The notes under the pieces are model-generated. The model saw only the letters and a program-made list of their open reading frames with translations. It did no database searches and was not told where the DNA came from. Below are positions 44,943-53,292 of a stretch of DNA of 64,000 nucleotides, in pieces (positions within the stretch are counted from its first letter, which is position 1; each line of letters opens with the position of its first letter). Origin of the DNA: JBBIND01 sp037444075 (GTDB taxonomy: Bacteria > Acidobacteriota > Terriglobia > Bryobacterales > Bryobacteraceae); the NCBI GenBank assembly GCA_037444075.1, contig JBBIND010000010.1, positions 13,180 through 77,179 of the forward strand, written 5' to 3'. Both the position numbers and the translations under genes were made by a program.

Positions 44943-44996
44943 TTCGCCCCGCCGGTGGTCCTGCTCGTTTGCTTTGCAGGCCCACTCAGACGGGGC
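44923..44996 (-). promoter_or_regulatory. Attenuator switching region upstream of ilvB
   Basis: Three exclusive helices can be drawn on the leftward transcript. Region 1 GCCCCGUC (44996-44989, last leader codons) pairs with region 2 GGCGGGGC (44953-44946). CCACCGG of region 2 (44958-44952) pairs with CCGGUGG of region 3 (44932-44926), which would disrupt the terminator (44938-44923). This is the trp/ilv arrangement: stalling in the leader frees region 2 to form the antiterminator. Pairings are seen in the sequence; their use in vivo is inferred. Confidence 0.75.
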
Positions 44997-45093
44997 TGGC
45001 TACGGTGACCCGAATAATGATGAGACGGGATACGTATGAGAACGGTGTGGAGTGCTTAGACGGACGGGAGCAGCTTGGTTGGCCGGAGCCCAT
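44986..45093 (-). CDS. ilvL: Leader peptide of the ilv attenuator
   Basis: A 35-codon ORF from an ATG at 45093 to a TGA at 44986, ending LIIIRVTVASPV. Its last 12 codons hold Leu, three consecutive Ile, three Val and Thr, the amino acids made by the downstream operon. The stop codon lies 27 bases before the antiterminator arm, the spacing expected for ribosome control. GGAG lies 15 bases upstream of the ATG; an in-frame TTG or GTG a few codons earlier could be used instead. The first 20 residues have no bias of interest. Confidence 0.75.
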   Translation of the reverse strand: MGSGQPSCSRPSKHSTPFSYVSRLIIIRVTVASPV

Positions 45094-45120
45094 TAATGCC
45101 GTCAATTTCTCCACGGACTT

Positions 45121-45149
45121 AGATTAACCTATACGCTTGCCAAATGCAA
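45121..45149 (-). promoter_or_regulatory. Candidate promoter of the ilv operon
   Basis: Leftward TTGCAT (45149-45144) and TAATCT (45126-45121) are separated by 17 bases, with a start site expected near 45114, just upstream of the leader ORF. Each box matches the sigma-70 consensus at only three of six positions. A direct repeat CATATAGC occurs at 45172-45179 and 45182-45189 further upstream. Confidence 0.3.
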
Positions 45150-45222
45150 CATGGTCTTCCCATAAAAAATACATATAGCGGCATATAGCTGGAGGCGTAA
45201 ACCCACGGCCCAGGAAAACCGG

Positions 45223-46368
45223 TCAGCGGGACTTCAGACGGTTTTCATACCAAGTGACATTCTGACTGTCCTGCCCAGCCACGAGGACGTCGAGGTCCCC
45301 GTCGCCATCCATGTCGAAGAGGCGTATGTCGTAGGCAGCCTGGTTTTCGTAAATGCGATGTGTCTTGAATCGCCCGCCGCCGTCATTTTCAAACCAGGCG
45401 ACGACCCGGGAGTCCTTGGCGCAAGTTACGGCGTCGACGTCCCCGTCTCCGTCGATGTCTCCGGCGGCGAGCGAATGGGGACCAACCAGGCTCATGTCGA
45501 TTTCCCGAAGCCGCCAGTGGGGAGCCTCAAACCAGAAGATGCCGTGGCCATGCCCTCGAGTGGCGATGAAATCCGTGCGCTTGTCGCCGTTCACGTCGGC
45601 CATGAGAATATTGGTGGCGCCCTCGTGCCCGGTGGCGATGACGTGCTTTGCCCAGGGTTTGCGCGGGTCGTCGGGTTGCCGCCACCAGGCGAACCAGTTG
45701 CCGTCGGGAGGGACTTTGGCGGCGCAGGCGATGTCCGGGCGCCCATCGCCGTCCACATCGCCGAAGCCCAGGTAATGACTCAGCCCGGGCGCGTCGCGGT
45801 CGGCGAAGATGTAGCGCTCCCAGCTTTTGGCCGTCAATGGCGAAGCGGGGACGCGGAACCAGGCGATGGAGTTGGGGAAGTTCCCCCCGGGCAGGGCGCT
45901 GTTTCCAATCAAGTCGAGGCGCCCGTCCCGGTCCACGTCGCCGAGGATCAGCCCATGCGTGCCGTCGACGCCGCCCGCGCCGACGTCATCGATGACCCGG
46001 TAAGTCCAGGCGTCTTCCAGCGGCTTTGCCGGGCGCTCCAGCCAGAAGATCAGCCCCGGTGAGTGGCGCGCGCCGATGAAATCCAAATCGCCGTCGCCGT
46101 CCACGTCCATGACCTCGGAGTGGATCACGTTCACGCCCTGATGCAGCAGGATTTCCTTCCATTCCGGGGCCACGTACAGGAGCGTGCGCCGCTTCTGGAT
46201 GTCACTGGTAATGACATCCGGGCGCCCGTCGCCGGTGAAGTCCGCGGCGATGGCAGTTTGATTCCGGTAACCCTCCACAACGACGTGCCGCCTCCACCCG
46301 GGGGCTGTATTCTGGGCGGTGGCCAGGGAGGCGCACAGCCAGCCAACCAACAGGATCGTTGTCCGCAT
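45223..46368 (-). CDS. Secreted FG-GAP/VCBS repeat protein
   Basis: A 381-residue exported protein with a signal peptide (MRTTILLVGWLCASLATAQ). The ATG at 46368 is preferred over a TTG three codons earlier. The mature part is a beta-propeller of FG-GAP repeats, each with a calcium loop of the DxDGDGxxD type (DFTGDGRPDV, DVDGDGDLDF, DVDRDGRLDL, DVDGDGRPDI, DVNGDKRTDF, DIDGDGDVDA, DMDGDGDLDV), seven in all. Such proteins bind surfaces or ligands outside the cell. It is upstream of the ilv leader with its own stop, and no partner is obvious. Confidence 0.92.
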   Translation of the reverse strand: MRTTILLVGWLCASLATAQNTAPGWRRHVVVEGYRNQTAIAADFTGDGRPDVITSDIQKRRTLLYVAPEWKEILLHQGVNVIHSEVMDVDGDGDLDFIGARHSPGLIFWLERPAKPLEDAWTYRVIDDVGAGGVDGTHGLILGDVDRDGRLDLIGNSALPGGNFPNSIAWFRVPASPLTAKSWERYIFADRDAPGLSHYLGFGDVDGDGRPDIACAAKVPPDGNWFAWWRQPDDPRKPWAKHVIATGHEGATNILMADVNGDKRTDFIATRGHGHGIFWFEAPHWRLREIDMSLVGPHSLAAGDIDGDGDVDAVTCAKDSRVVAWFENDGGGRFKTHRIYENQAAYDIRLFDMDGDGDLDVLVAGQDSQNVTWYENRLKSR

Positions 46369-46418
46369 AGGCTTCAAGATACCGCAGTGATTGCGCCGGC
46401 GCGGTATCCCGTTAGGAC

Positions 46419-46484
46419 GGACAGTTTCGTCTGTCCACTATGAAGTGCGGAGATGCTTCCTGGGCACGTGGAAGCGCACGTCCC
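46419..46484. repeat. Two tandem intergenic hairpins upstream of lon 3' end
   Basis: GGACAG-TTTCGT-CTGTCC (46419-46436) and GGGcACGTG-GAAGCG-CACGTCCC (46462-46484) each form a stem around a six-base purine- or pyrimidine-rich loop. Neither is followed by a T-run. The near-identical loop size and tandem order resemble REP-type repeats of GC-rich genomes. Confidence 0.4.
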
Positions 46485-46516
46485 ACGCCCGGAGAGCGCG
46501 GAGGGGAGCTGTAGAC

Positions 46517-48874
46517 TCAAGCTGCCTTGGCGGCTTCCAGACGTTCGGCGAGACCGGGGATGGCGTCGGCGAAGGCGTCTTCCACGCGCTCCACGAGCAC
46601 AAACTCCATCTGCGGGCGGATGTCCTCAGGCACCTCGCGCAGGTCCTTCTCGTTGGCCTTCGGCAGGAGGATACGCCGGATTCCGCTGCGGTGAGCGGCC
46701 AGCAATTTCTCCTTGACGCCGCCCACCGGCATGACCAGTCCGGTCAAGGTGATCTCGCCCGTCATGGCGGTGTCACTGCGTACCGGAAGACCGGTGTAGA
46801 GCGAGGCGAGCGCTACGGCAGCCGTCACGCCGGCGGAAGGGCCGTCTTTGGGCGTGGCGCCCGCGGGAACATGGAGATGGACGCCGGTCTTGGTAAACTT
46901 TTCCGGTTCAATTCCCAGCAGCGAGGCATTGGCCCAGGCATAGCTCTGGGCGGCCTTGACGGACTCCCGCATGACGGCTCCCAACTGCCCTGTGAGCGTC
47001 AACCCGTTGCCGTCCGGCAAGAGAGTGGCCTCGATATAAAGCACCTCTCCGCCCACCTGCGTCCATGCCAAGCCTGCAGCCACCCCCGCAGGCAACTTCT
47101 GCCGCACTTGTTCGGGAGTGAATGGCTCGGGCCCGAGGTACTCGACCAGGTCTTTCGCGGTGAGGTTCACCGGTGTAGTGTCACCCTCGGCGAACCGCAG
47201 GGCCACCTTGCGCGCCAGCCGCGCGATGGCTCGCTCCAGCCGGCGCAGCCCTGCCTCCCGGGTGTAGCTGCGGATGAGAGCCTTCAGAGCATCATCCGCG
47301 TAAGAGCATTGCTCGTCTGTCAGGCCGGCTTCCTTCAACTGCCGCGGGATGAGGTAGCGCCGCGCGATTTGCAGCTTCTCTTCTGCCGTGTAGCCCGGCA
47401 GGCGCAGAAGCTCCATGCGGTCCAGCAGAGGCTGCGGAATCGTGTCGAGCGTGTTGGCCGTAGTAATGAAAAACACCTTGGAAAGGTCGAACGGCAGGTC
47501 CAGGTAATTGTCCCGGAAAGTGTGGTTCTGCTCGGGGTCAAGTATCTCCAGCAGGGCAGAGGCCGGGTCACCTCGGAAATCACGCCCCAGCTTGTCGACC
47601 TCGTCCAGCATGATGAGCGGGTTGTTCGCTCCTGCCCGGCGGACAGCCTGAATCAAGCGTCCCGGCATGGCTCCGATGTAGGTGCGGCGATGGCCGCGCA
47701 ACTCGGCCTCATCGTGCAGCCCACCCAGGCTGAAGTGCTCGAACTTGCGCCCCATCGACCGCGCAATGGACTGACCGAGCGAAGTCTTTCCCGTGCCGGG
47801 AGGACCCACGAAGCAGAGGATGGGAGCTTTGGCTCCAGGGTTCATTTTGAGCACGCCGAGGTGCTCCAGGATGCGCTCTTTGACCTCCTTCAGGTCATAG
47901 TGATCTTCGTCCAGGATGCGGCGGGCGCCGGCAATCACCAGTTGCGCTTCGGTGGACACGCGCCACGGAAGCTCCAGCACGAACTCCAGGTAGGTGCGCG
48001 CCACGTGGTAGTCCGGCGCTGCCGCCGGGAGCCGCTCCAGCCGCTTGAGTTCGCGCTCGGCTTCTTTGCGGACTTCGTCCGGGATGTCGGCCTTTTCCAG
48101 GCGTTCACGCAGCAGATCCACTTCCGCCTGTTCAGGATTCTTCTCGCCCAGCTCCTGCTGGATGGCCTTGAGTTGCTGCCGCAGCAAGTACTCGCGCTGC
48201 TCCTTGGACATCTCGGTGCGCGCTTCGTCGGCGATCTTGGAGCGCAGTTCGAGCACCCGCAATTCGTGCGCCAGGTAGGAATGAAGCAAACGCAGAGCGT
48301 CCGTGCAGGTTTGCGCCTCCAGCAGCGCCTGTTCCTTCTCGACCCCCAGGTTGAGCATGGAGGCCATGAGGAAAACCAGCCGCATGGGCTCCCCGGGGGT
48401 GCCCATCAATTGGGAGAGGTCCACCTGCGCTTGCGGCTGAACCATGGAAATGGCTTTGGTCGCCAGTTCGATCACCGAGCGCTGCAACGCTTCGACCTCG
48501 GTGGTGATGTCGCACGGAGGGGGAGAGATTCTGACGGCGGCCCTGAGATAAGGCTCGGTCTGCTCCAGGCTGAGCACCTGCACCCGCTCGATGCCGAGCA
48601 CGAGCAATTCCATGATGTGCTCAGTCGGCCGCACCATCTTGCGGATCACCGCCTTGACGCCGTATGTGTACAAGTCCTCCTGTTTCGGCGTCTCTACGGT
48701 GGCGTCACGTTGGGCCACCACGACGAGTTCTTTTTCCTCAGTTTGCAGGGCCGACTCGGCGGCGGCCATGCTGGCTGGCCGTCCCACGGAAAGCGGCATC
48801 ATCAAGTGAGGGAAAAGGGCGGTGTTCTTCAGCGGAAGCAGCGGTAGAGTCTGGTCCAGTTCTCCAGCGGTCAC
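46517..48874 (-). CDS. lon: ATP-dependent Lon protease
   Basis: 785 residues, standard LonA length: substrate-binding N-domain (LPLLPLKNTALFPHLMMPLS), AAA+ domain with Walker A GPPGTGKTSLGQSIA, and serine-lysine protease domain (PKDGPSAGVTAAVAL with the catalytic Ser, and the Lys in VGGVKEKLLAAHRSG). It degrades misfolded and regulatory proteins. The start is a GTG at 48874 that overlaps the end of the hsp20 gene (GTGA), so the two are coupled. Confidence 0.97.
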   Translation of the reverse strand: MTAGELDQTLPLLPLKNTALFPHLMMPLSVGRPASMAAAESALQTEEKELVVVAQRDATVETPKQEDLYTYGVKAVIRKMVRPTEHIMELLVLGIERVQVLSLEQTEPYLRAAVRISPPPCDITTEVEALQRSVIELATKAISMVQPQAQVDLSQLMGTPGEPMRLVFLMASMLNLGVEKEQALLEAQTCTDALRLLHSYLAHELRVLELRSKIADEARTEMSKEQREYLLRQQLKAIQQELGEKNPEQAEVDLLRERLEKADIPDEVRKEAERELKRLERLPAAAPDYHVARTYLEFVLELPWRVSTEAQLVIAGARRILDEDHYDLKEVKERILEHLGVLKMNPGAKAPILCFVGPPGTGKTSLGQSIARSMGRKFEHFSLGGLHDEAELRGHRRTYIGAMPGRLIQAVRRAGANNPLIMLDEVDKLGRDFRGDPASALLEILDPEQNHTFRDNYLDLPFDLSKVFFITTANTLDTIPQPLLDRMELLRLPGYTAEEKLQIARRYLIPRQLKEAGLTDEQCSYADDALKALIRSYTREAGLRRLERAIARLARKVALRFAEGDTTPVNLTAKDLVEYLGPEPFTPEQVRQKLPAGVAAGLAWTQVGGEVLYIEATLLPDGNGLTLTGQLGAVMRESVKAAQSYAWANASLLGIEPEKFTKTGVHLHVPAGATPKDGPSAGVTAAVALASLYTGLPVRSDTAMTGEITLTGLVMPVGGVKEKLLAAHRSGIRRILLPKANEKDLREVPEDIRPQMEFVLVERVEDAFADAIPGLAERLEAAKAA

Positions 48875-49239
48875 TTGTGTCTCCCCTTAGCGTTGATGCG
48901 AACCAACAGGATTCCGTTACGGTATTCAAGGCTGATGCTGGTCGCGTCAACCTCGCAGGGCAGATGCACGGTTCTCTCGAACCGGTTGTAGGTAATTTCC
49001 AGCGAATACTGGGAGCAATCCTCCTCCGCCACCCAATCCCGGCGCACGCCGGAGACCGTCAGCGAGCGCGCGGACAGTTGCACGGAGATGTCCTCTTTTT
49101 CAACCCCGGCCAATTCAAACTTGAGCAGCCACCCGTCGCGCGTACGGTACACGTCGGCCGACGGGTGCCAGGCCGAATCGCGAAAAGTCTGGGCGGCACT
49201 CGCAAAGAAGAAAGATGTACGCGCAGGTCGGTCCGACAT
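48871..49239 (-). CDS. Small heat-shock protein, Hsp20/alpha-crystallin family
   Basis: A 122-residue chaperone with the alpha-crystallin domain: ADVYRTRDGWLLKFELAGVE, VSGVRRDW, and the conserved GxL motif as YRNGILLVRIN. The N-terminal extension is short and the C-terminal IxI tail is missing, so oligomers may be small. It holds unfolded proteins. It lies between clpB (33 bases upstream) and lon (overlapping), forming a leftward stress cluster. Confidence 0.92.
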   Translation of the reverse strand: MSDRPARTSFFFASAAQTFRDSAWHPSADVYRTRDGWLLKFELAGVEKEDISVQLSARSLTVSGVRRDWVAEEDCSQYSLEITYNRFERTVHLPCEVDATSISLEYRNGILLVRINAKGRHK

Positions 49240-49271
49240 AGCTGCCTACATTATGGACCCGGTGAGCATTC

Positions 49272-51899
49272 CTATACCACCTGTTCCTTCCCCTTGGCGG
49301 AGAAGGCCAACTCGCCGGTGGCGTCGTTCAGGTCCACCTCCACGTGCTGGCCGTCCACTACTTCTCCCTGTAGCATCAGCCGGGCCAGGGGCGTTTCCAC
49401 CTCTTTCTGTAAAGCGCGCTTCAACGGCCTGGCGCCATAGGCCGGCTCATATCCCACGCGCACCAGGTGGCGCCGGGCGGCGTCGGAAAGATCCAGGCTC
49501 ACCTTGCGCTCAGCCAGCCGGGCGCGAAGGCGGTTCAATTGGATCTCCACGATCTGCTCCAGGTGTTCCTCGCTGAGCGAGTGGAAAACAGTGGTTTCAT
49601 CCACGCGGTTCAGGAACTCGGGCCGGAAGGCGCGGCGCAACTCCTCGAGCACGGCCACTTTCATGAGGTCGTATTCGCCGCCGTCGAAAGAACCGCGGTA
49701 TTCGAGTATGCGATGGCTGCCGATGTTGGACGTCATGATCACAATCGCGTTCTTGAAATCCACCGTGCGGCCCTGGCCGTCGGTGAGACGGCCGTCCTCC
49801 AGGATCTGTAACAGTACGTTGAAGACGTCCGGATGGGCCTTTTCAATCTCGTCGAACAGCAGCACTGAGTACGGGCGCCTGCGGACGGCTTCGGTGAGCT
49901 GCCCGCCTTCGTCGTAGCCGATGTAGCCCGGTGGCGCGCCAATCAGGCGAGCGACGGTGTGCCTCTCCTGGTACTCGGACATGTCAATGCGGATCATGGC
50001 GTGCTCGTCGTCAAACAGGGCCTCCGCCAGTGCCCTGGCCAGTTCCGTCTTGCCGACGCCCGTTGGCCCCAGGAAGATAAAACTGCCGATCGGGCGCAGA
50101 GGGTCCTTCAGGCCCGCGCGGGCGCGCATCACGGATTCGGCCACGTTGCGCACGGCCTCGTCCTGACCCACCACGCGGAGGTGCAGGTGATCCTCCAGGT
50201 GTAGAAGCTTCTGCGTTTCCCCTTCCAGTAGCTTGGTCACCGGCACTCCCGTCCACCGGCTCACCACAAAGGCTATGTCCTCTTCGTCCACTTCTTCCTT
50301 GAGCAGGCGTGGAGTTCCTTTCTGGCCGCTGATTCTGTCTTCCTGTTCATGCAACTCGCGCTCGAGTTCCGCCAGGCGCCCGTACTTGAGCTCAGCCGCC
50401 TTGTTCAGGTCATACTCGCGTTCAGCCTTTTCCATCTGCAGCCGGGTCTGCTCGATTTGTTCGCGCAGCCCGCGGAGGCTTTCCACCGCGCCCTTCTCCG
50501 CCTGCCAACGGGCCTGCAAGGTGTCCGAATCGGCCTTCAACTCGGCCAGTTCCTTTTCCAGCCGCGCGAGCCGTTCGCGGCTGCCAGCATCGGTTTCCTT
50601 CTTGAGGGCTTCCCGTTCGATTTCGAGCTGCATCAGCCGGCGCAGCGATTCGTCCAGTTCCGACGGCATGGAATCGATCTCCGTGCGCAGTTTGGCCGCC
50701 GCCTCATCCATCAGGTCGATGGCCTTGTCCGGCAGGAAACGGTCTGAAATGTAGCGGTTAGAGAGCACTGCCGCCGCCACCAGGGCGGAGTCCTTGAACC
50801 GCACCCCGTGGTGCAGCTCATAGCGTTCGCGCAGTCCGCGCAGAATCGAGATGGTGTCTTCGACCGTAGGCTGGCCGATCAGCACCGGCTGGAAGCGCCG
50901 TTCCAGAGCGGCGTCTTTCTCCACTTGTTTGCGGTACTCGTCGAGCGTCGTCGCCCCGATGCAGTGCAGCTCGCCACGAGCCAGCATGGGTTTCAGCAGG
51001 TTGCCCGCGTCGAGCGCTCCTTCCGCTTTGCCCGCTCCGACCACGGTGTGCAACTCGTCGATGAACAGGATGATTTCCCCGCTGGAATCCTGGACCTCTT
51101 TGAGAACAGCTTTCAGCCGTTCCTCGAATTCACCTCGGAACTTGGCGCCTGCTATCAAGGCGCCCATGTCCAGGGCAACCACCCGCTTGTTCTTCAACCC
51201 TTCCGGCACGTCGCCGCGCACGATGCGCTGGGCCAACCCTTCGGCGATGGCGGTTTTGCCCACGCCGGGCTCGCCGATCAGCACCGGGTTGTTCTTGGTG
51301 CGCCGGGAAAGCACCTGAACGACGCGGCGTATCTCCTCGTCGCGCCCGATGACGGGGTCCAGTTTGCCCTGCGAAGCCAGTGCCGTCAGGTCACGCCCGT
51401 AGCGCTCCAGCGCGGCGTAGGTGGATTCCGGAGTGGGAGAAGTCACCCGCTGGCTGCCCCGAATCTCCTGGAGGGCCTTCATCAGCCGTTCCCGGGTGAC
51501 CTTTTGTTCCTTGAGAATACGTCCCGCCGCGCCGTTATCCTCGAGAGCGGCCAACAGGCAGTGTTCCACGGAGACGTATTCGTCCTTGAGCTGTTTTGCC
51601 TCGTCTTCAGCCCGGGTCAGCAGTTTCTGGGTGCGGCCTGTGATATAGACTTGGCCCACGGCGCCGGTGGGTGAACTCACCTTCGGCATGCGTTCCAGTT
51701 CCTGCTCGAGCCGCCGGTGCAGACCCTGCACGTCCACCTCAGCTTTGAAGAGAATGGCGGGGGCCAGCCCTCCTTCCTGTTCCAGCAATGCGGACAGTAT
51801 GTGCTCGACGTCGATCTGTTGGTGGCTGAAGCGCACCGCGAGAGCCTGCGCCGCGGCGATGGAAGCCTGGACCTTTTCAGTGAAGCGGTTGAAGTCCAT
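49272..51899 (-). CDS. clpB: ClpB protein disaggregase
   Basis: 875 residues with the ClpB order: N-domain (MDFNRFTEKVQASIAAAQAL), first AAA+ module (Walker A GEPGVGKTAIAEGLAQ), the long coiled-coil M-domain (about 400-530) and the second module (GPTGVGKTELARALAEALF). The ATG at 51899 is chosen; a longer frame starting at 51941 adds residues absent from the family. It rescues aggregated proteins with DnaK. An inverted repeat lies upstream. It heads the clpB-hsp20-lon set. Confidence 0.97.
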   Translation of the reverse strand: MDFNRFTEKVQASIAAAQALAVRFSHQQIDVEHILSALLEQEGGLAPAILFKAEVDVQGLHRRLEQELERMPKVSSPTGAVGQVYITGRTQKLLTRAEDEAKQLKDEYVSVEHCLLAALEDNGAAGRILKEQKVTRERLMKALQEIRGSQRVTSPTPESTYAALERYGRDLTALASQGKLDPVIGRDEEIRRVVQVLSRRTKNNPVLIGEPGVGKTAIAEGLAQRIVRGDVPEGLKNKRVVALDMGALIAGAKFRGEFEERLKAVLKEVQDSSGEIILFIDELHTVVGAGKAEGALDAGNLLKPMLARGELHCIGATTLDEYRKQVEKDAALERRFQPVLIGQPTVEDTISILRGLRERYELHHGVRFKDSALVAAAVLSNRYISDRFLPDKAIDLMDEAAAKLRTEIDSMPSELDESLRRLMQLEIEREALKKETDAGSRERLARLEKELAELKADSDTLQARWQAEKGAVESLRGLREQIEQTRLQMEKAEREYDLNKAAELKYGRLAELERELHEQEDRISGQKGTPRLLKEEVDEEDIAFVVSRWTGVPVTKLLEGETQKLLHLEDHLHLRVVGQDEAVRNVAESVMRARAGLKDPLRPIGSFIFLGPTGVGKTELARALAEALFDDEHAMIRIDMSEYQERHTVARLIGAPPGYIGYDEGGQLTEAVRRRPYSVLLFDEIEKAHPDVFNVLLQILEDGRLTDGQGRTVDFKNAIVIMTSNIGSHRILEYRGSFDGGEYDLMKVAVLEELRRAFRPEFLNRVDETTVFHSLSEEHLEQIVEIQLNRLRARLAERKVSLDLSDAARRHLVRVGYEPAYGARPLKRALQKEVETPLARLMLQGEVVDGQHVEVDLNDATGELAFSAKGKEQVV

Positions 51900-51927
51900 A
51901 GTTCGTATCCTGCCAACAAGTTTATCA

Positions 51928-51972
51928 TATGAGTGCAACAATATACAACTTTATGAGTCGAGTGTTGTCATA
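51928..51972. promoter_or_regulatory. Imperfect inverted repeat between clpB and the cyclophilin gene
   Basis: TATGAgtgCAACA (51928-51940) and TGTTGTCATA (51963-51972) are arms of an imperfect palindrome in the AT-rich 119-base gap shared by two divergent genes. It does not match the CIRCE (TTAGCACTC-N9) or HAIR heat-shock operators, although TTGCACTC resembles a CIRCE half on one strand. Confidence 0.35.
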
Positions 51973-52018
51973 TTTACGCCTTGCCCCACGTTTTTCTCTC
52001 TGCTAAGCTGTACTCCAC

Positions 52019-52654
52019 ATGTCACACGCAACTTTATTAGCCCTCCTTCTTTTCACACTCCAATCCCCTCATCCCTTGTCGGACCCCTCCAAGCTCAATG
52101 AAGAAGCCCCGGAGGTTTTTCAAGTGCGTCTGGAAACCTCCGAAGGGGACATAGTGCTCGAAGCGCGACGAGCCTGGGCGCCGCTCGGGGCGGACCGCTT
52201 CTACAACCTTGTCAAGCACGGCTTCTATGATTCCGCGCGTTTCTACCGGGTATTGCCACGGTTCGCGGCTCAGGCGGGCACGCACGCTGATCCAGCCATC
52301 AGCGCCGTCTGGCGGGAGCAGACGATTGCTGATGACCCCGTCAAAGAGAGCAATCTGAAGGGTACCGTGACGTTTGCAAACTCCGGACCGGGCACGCGCA
52401 CCACCCAGATTTTCATCAACCTGGACAACAACAGCTACCTCGACGAATCCGGTTTTGCGCCGTTCGCCCGCATTATCGAAGGGATGGACGCCGCGGAGCG
52501 ATTGTACGCCGGCTACGGGGAAATGGCGCCGGACGGGAAAGGGCCCGACTACCAACGCCTTGAACTCGAAGGAAACGCTTACCTCGAAAAGGAGTTTCCG
52601 GAACTCGACTACATCGTGCGTGCCGTTCTGGTTCCCGCCGGGGCGGCTCCCTAG
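52019..52654 (+). CDS. Exported cyclophilin-type peptidyl-prolyl isomerase
   Basis: A 211-residue protein with a short N-terminal hydrophobic leader (HATLLALLLFTLQS) and a cyclophilin domain (VRLETSEGDIVLEARRAWAP, RFYNLVKHGFYDSARFYRVL, then TVTFANSGPGTRTTQIFINL). The catalytic arginine (RFYRV), phenylalanine (FAAQAG, taking the place of the usual FMVQGG) and the GPGT/S-type substrate loop can be followed, so folding catalysis in the periplasm is likely. It is divergent from clpB and followed 34 bases later by the methyltransferase gene. Confidence 0.87.
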   Translation: MSHATLLALLLFTLQSPHPLSDPSKLNEEAPEVFQVRLETSEGDIVLEARRAWAPLGADRFYNLVKHGFYDSARFYRVLPRFAAQAGTHADPAISAVWREQTIADDPVKESNLKGTVTFANSGPGTRTTQIFINLDNNSYLDESGFAPFARIIEGMDAAERLYAGYGEMAPDGKGPDYQRLELEGNAYLEKEFPELDYIVRAVLVPAGAAP

Positions 52655-52688
52655 GAAACTTTCGGTGGATTTCCACGCTGTTGAAACG

Positions 52689-53237
52689 ATGGAGGCCAAA
52701 CCTTTCCTGGTGAGTCACGGATCGCAGCCTTACGAGCATCTGCGCCCGCTCCCGGTGAGCGTGATTCTCGACAACGTGCGCAGCCTTTACAACGTTGGCT
52801 CTTTCTTTCGAACCGCGGACGGCGCGGCCATCGAGAAGCTCTACCTCACCGGCTACACGGGCCGCCCACCCGCTCGCGAAATCGAGAAGACCGCCTTAGG
52901 CGCAGAGCGTAGGGTAGCCTGGGAGGCACGGGAGGACGCCGCGGCTCTGCTGGGTGAGTTACGCGGGCGCGGCTGCCAATTGGCGGCGGTCGAGACCGGC
53001 CTACGCGCTCTGGACCTGTTTGATTGGGAACCCGCGTTCCCGGTTTGCCTGGCTTTCGGCAACGAGGTGGAGGGTTTGCGCCCGGAACTGCTTCAGGCTT
53101 GTGACGTGCTGGTGCGTATCCCGATGCTCGGATTGAAGCACTCGCTCAATGTGGCCACGGCGGGGGGCGTGGCGATGTACGAGCTTCTGCGCAAGTACCG
53201 CCGCCTGGCGGAAACAACTTCAAGCCCGCGTTACTGA
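52689..53237 (+). CDS. TrmH/SpoU-family RNA 2'-O-methyltransferase
   Basis: A 182-residue SPOUT methyltransferase. The three family motifs are present: LDNVRSLYNVGSFFRTADGA, LAFGNEVEGLRPELLQACD and IPMLGLKHSLNVATAGGVAMYE. The knot-forming C-terminus suggests a dimer acting on tRNA or rRNA; the specific ribose is unknown. The ATG at 52689 begins the family-conserved N-terminus; a longer frame upstream runs into the preceding gene and is rejected. Confidence 0.92.
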   Translation: MEAKPFLVSHGSQPYEHLRPLPVSVILDNVRSLYNVGSFFRTADGAAIEKLYLTGYTGRPPAREIEKTALGAERRVAWEAREDAAALLGELRGRGCQLAAVETGLRALDLFDWEPAFPVCLAFGNEVEGLRPELLQACDVLVRIPMLGLKHSLNVATAGGVAMYELLRKYRRLAETTSSPRY

Positions 53238-53292
53238 AGGGGTCCTCCGGGAGCGAAGAGGGCTTTTAGCGCGGGGACGGGAGCAGTGCGGT

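Noticed and set aside
44843..45222. T-box riboswitch controlling ilvB
   Set aside because: No AGGGUGGNACCGCG-type T-box sequence or specifier loop is visible; the helices and leader codons fit ribosome attenuation.
46391..48847. An 818-codon open frame on the plus strand across the lon locus
   Set aside because: It is antisense to a canonical lon gene, has no family motif and no signal or ribosome-binding site; it reflects the GC-rich codon bias of lon.
51928..51972. CIRCE heat-shock operator at clpB
   Set aside because: Only one half resembles CIRCE and the required N9 spacing and second half (GAGTGCTAA) are absent.
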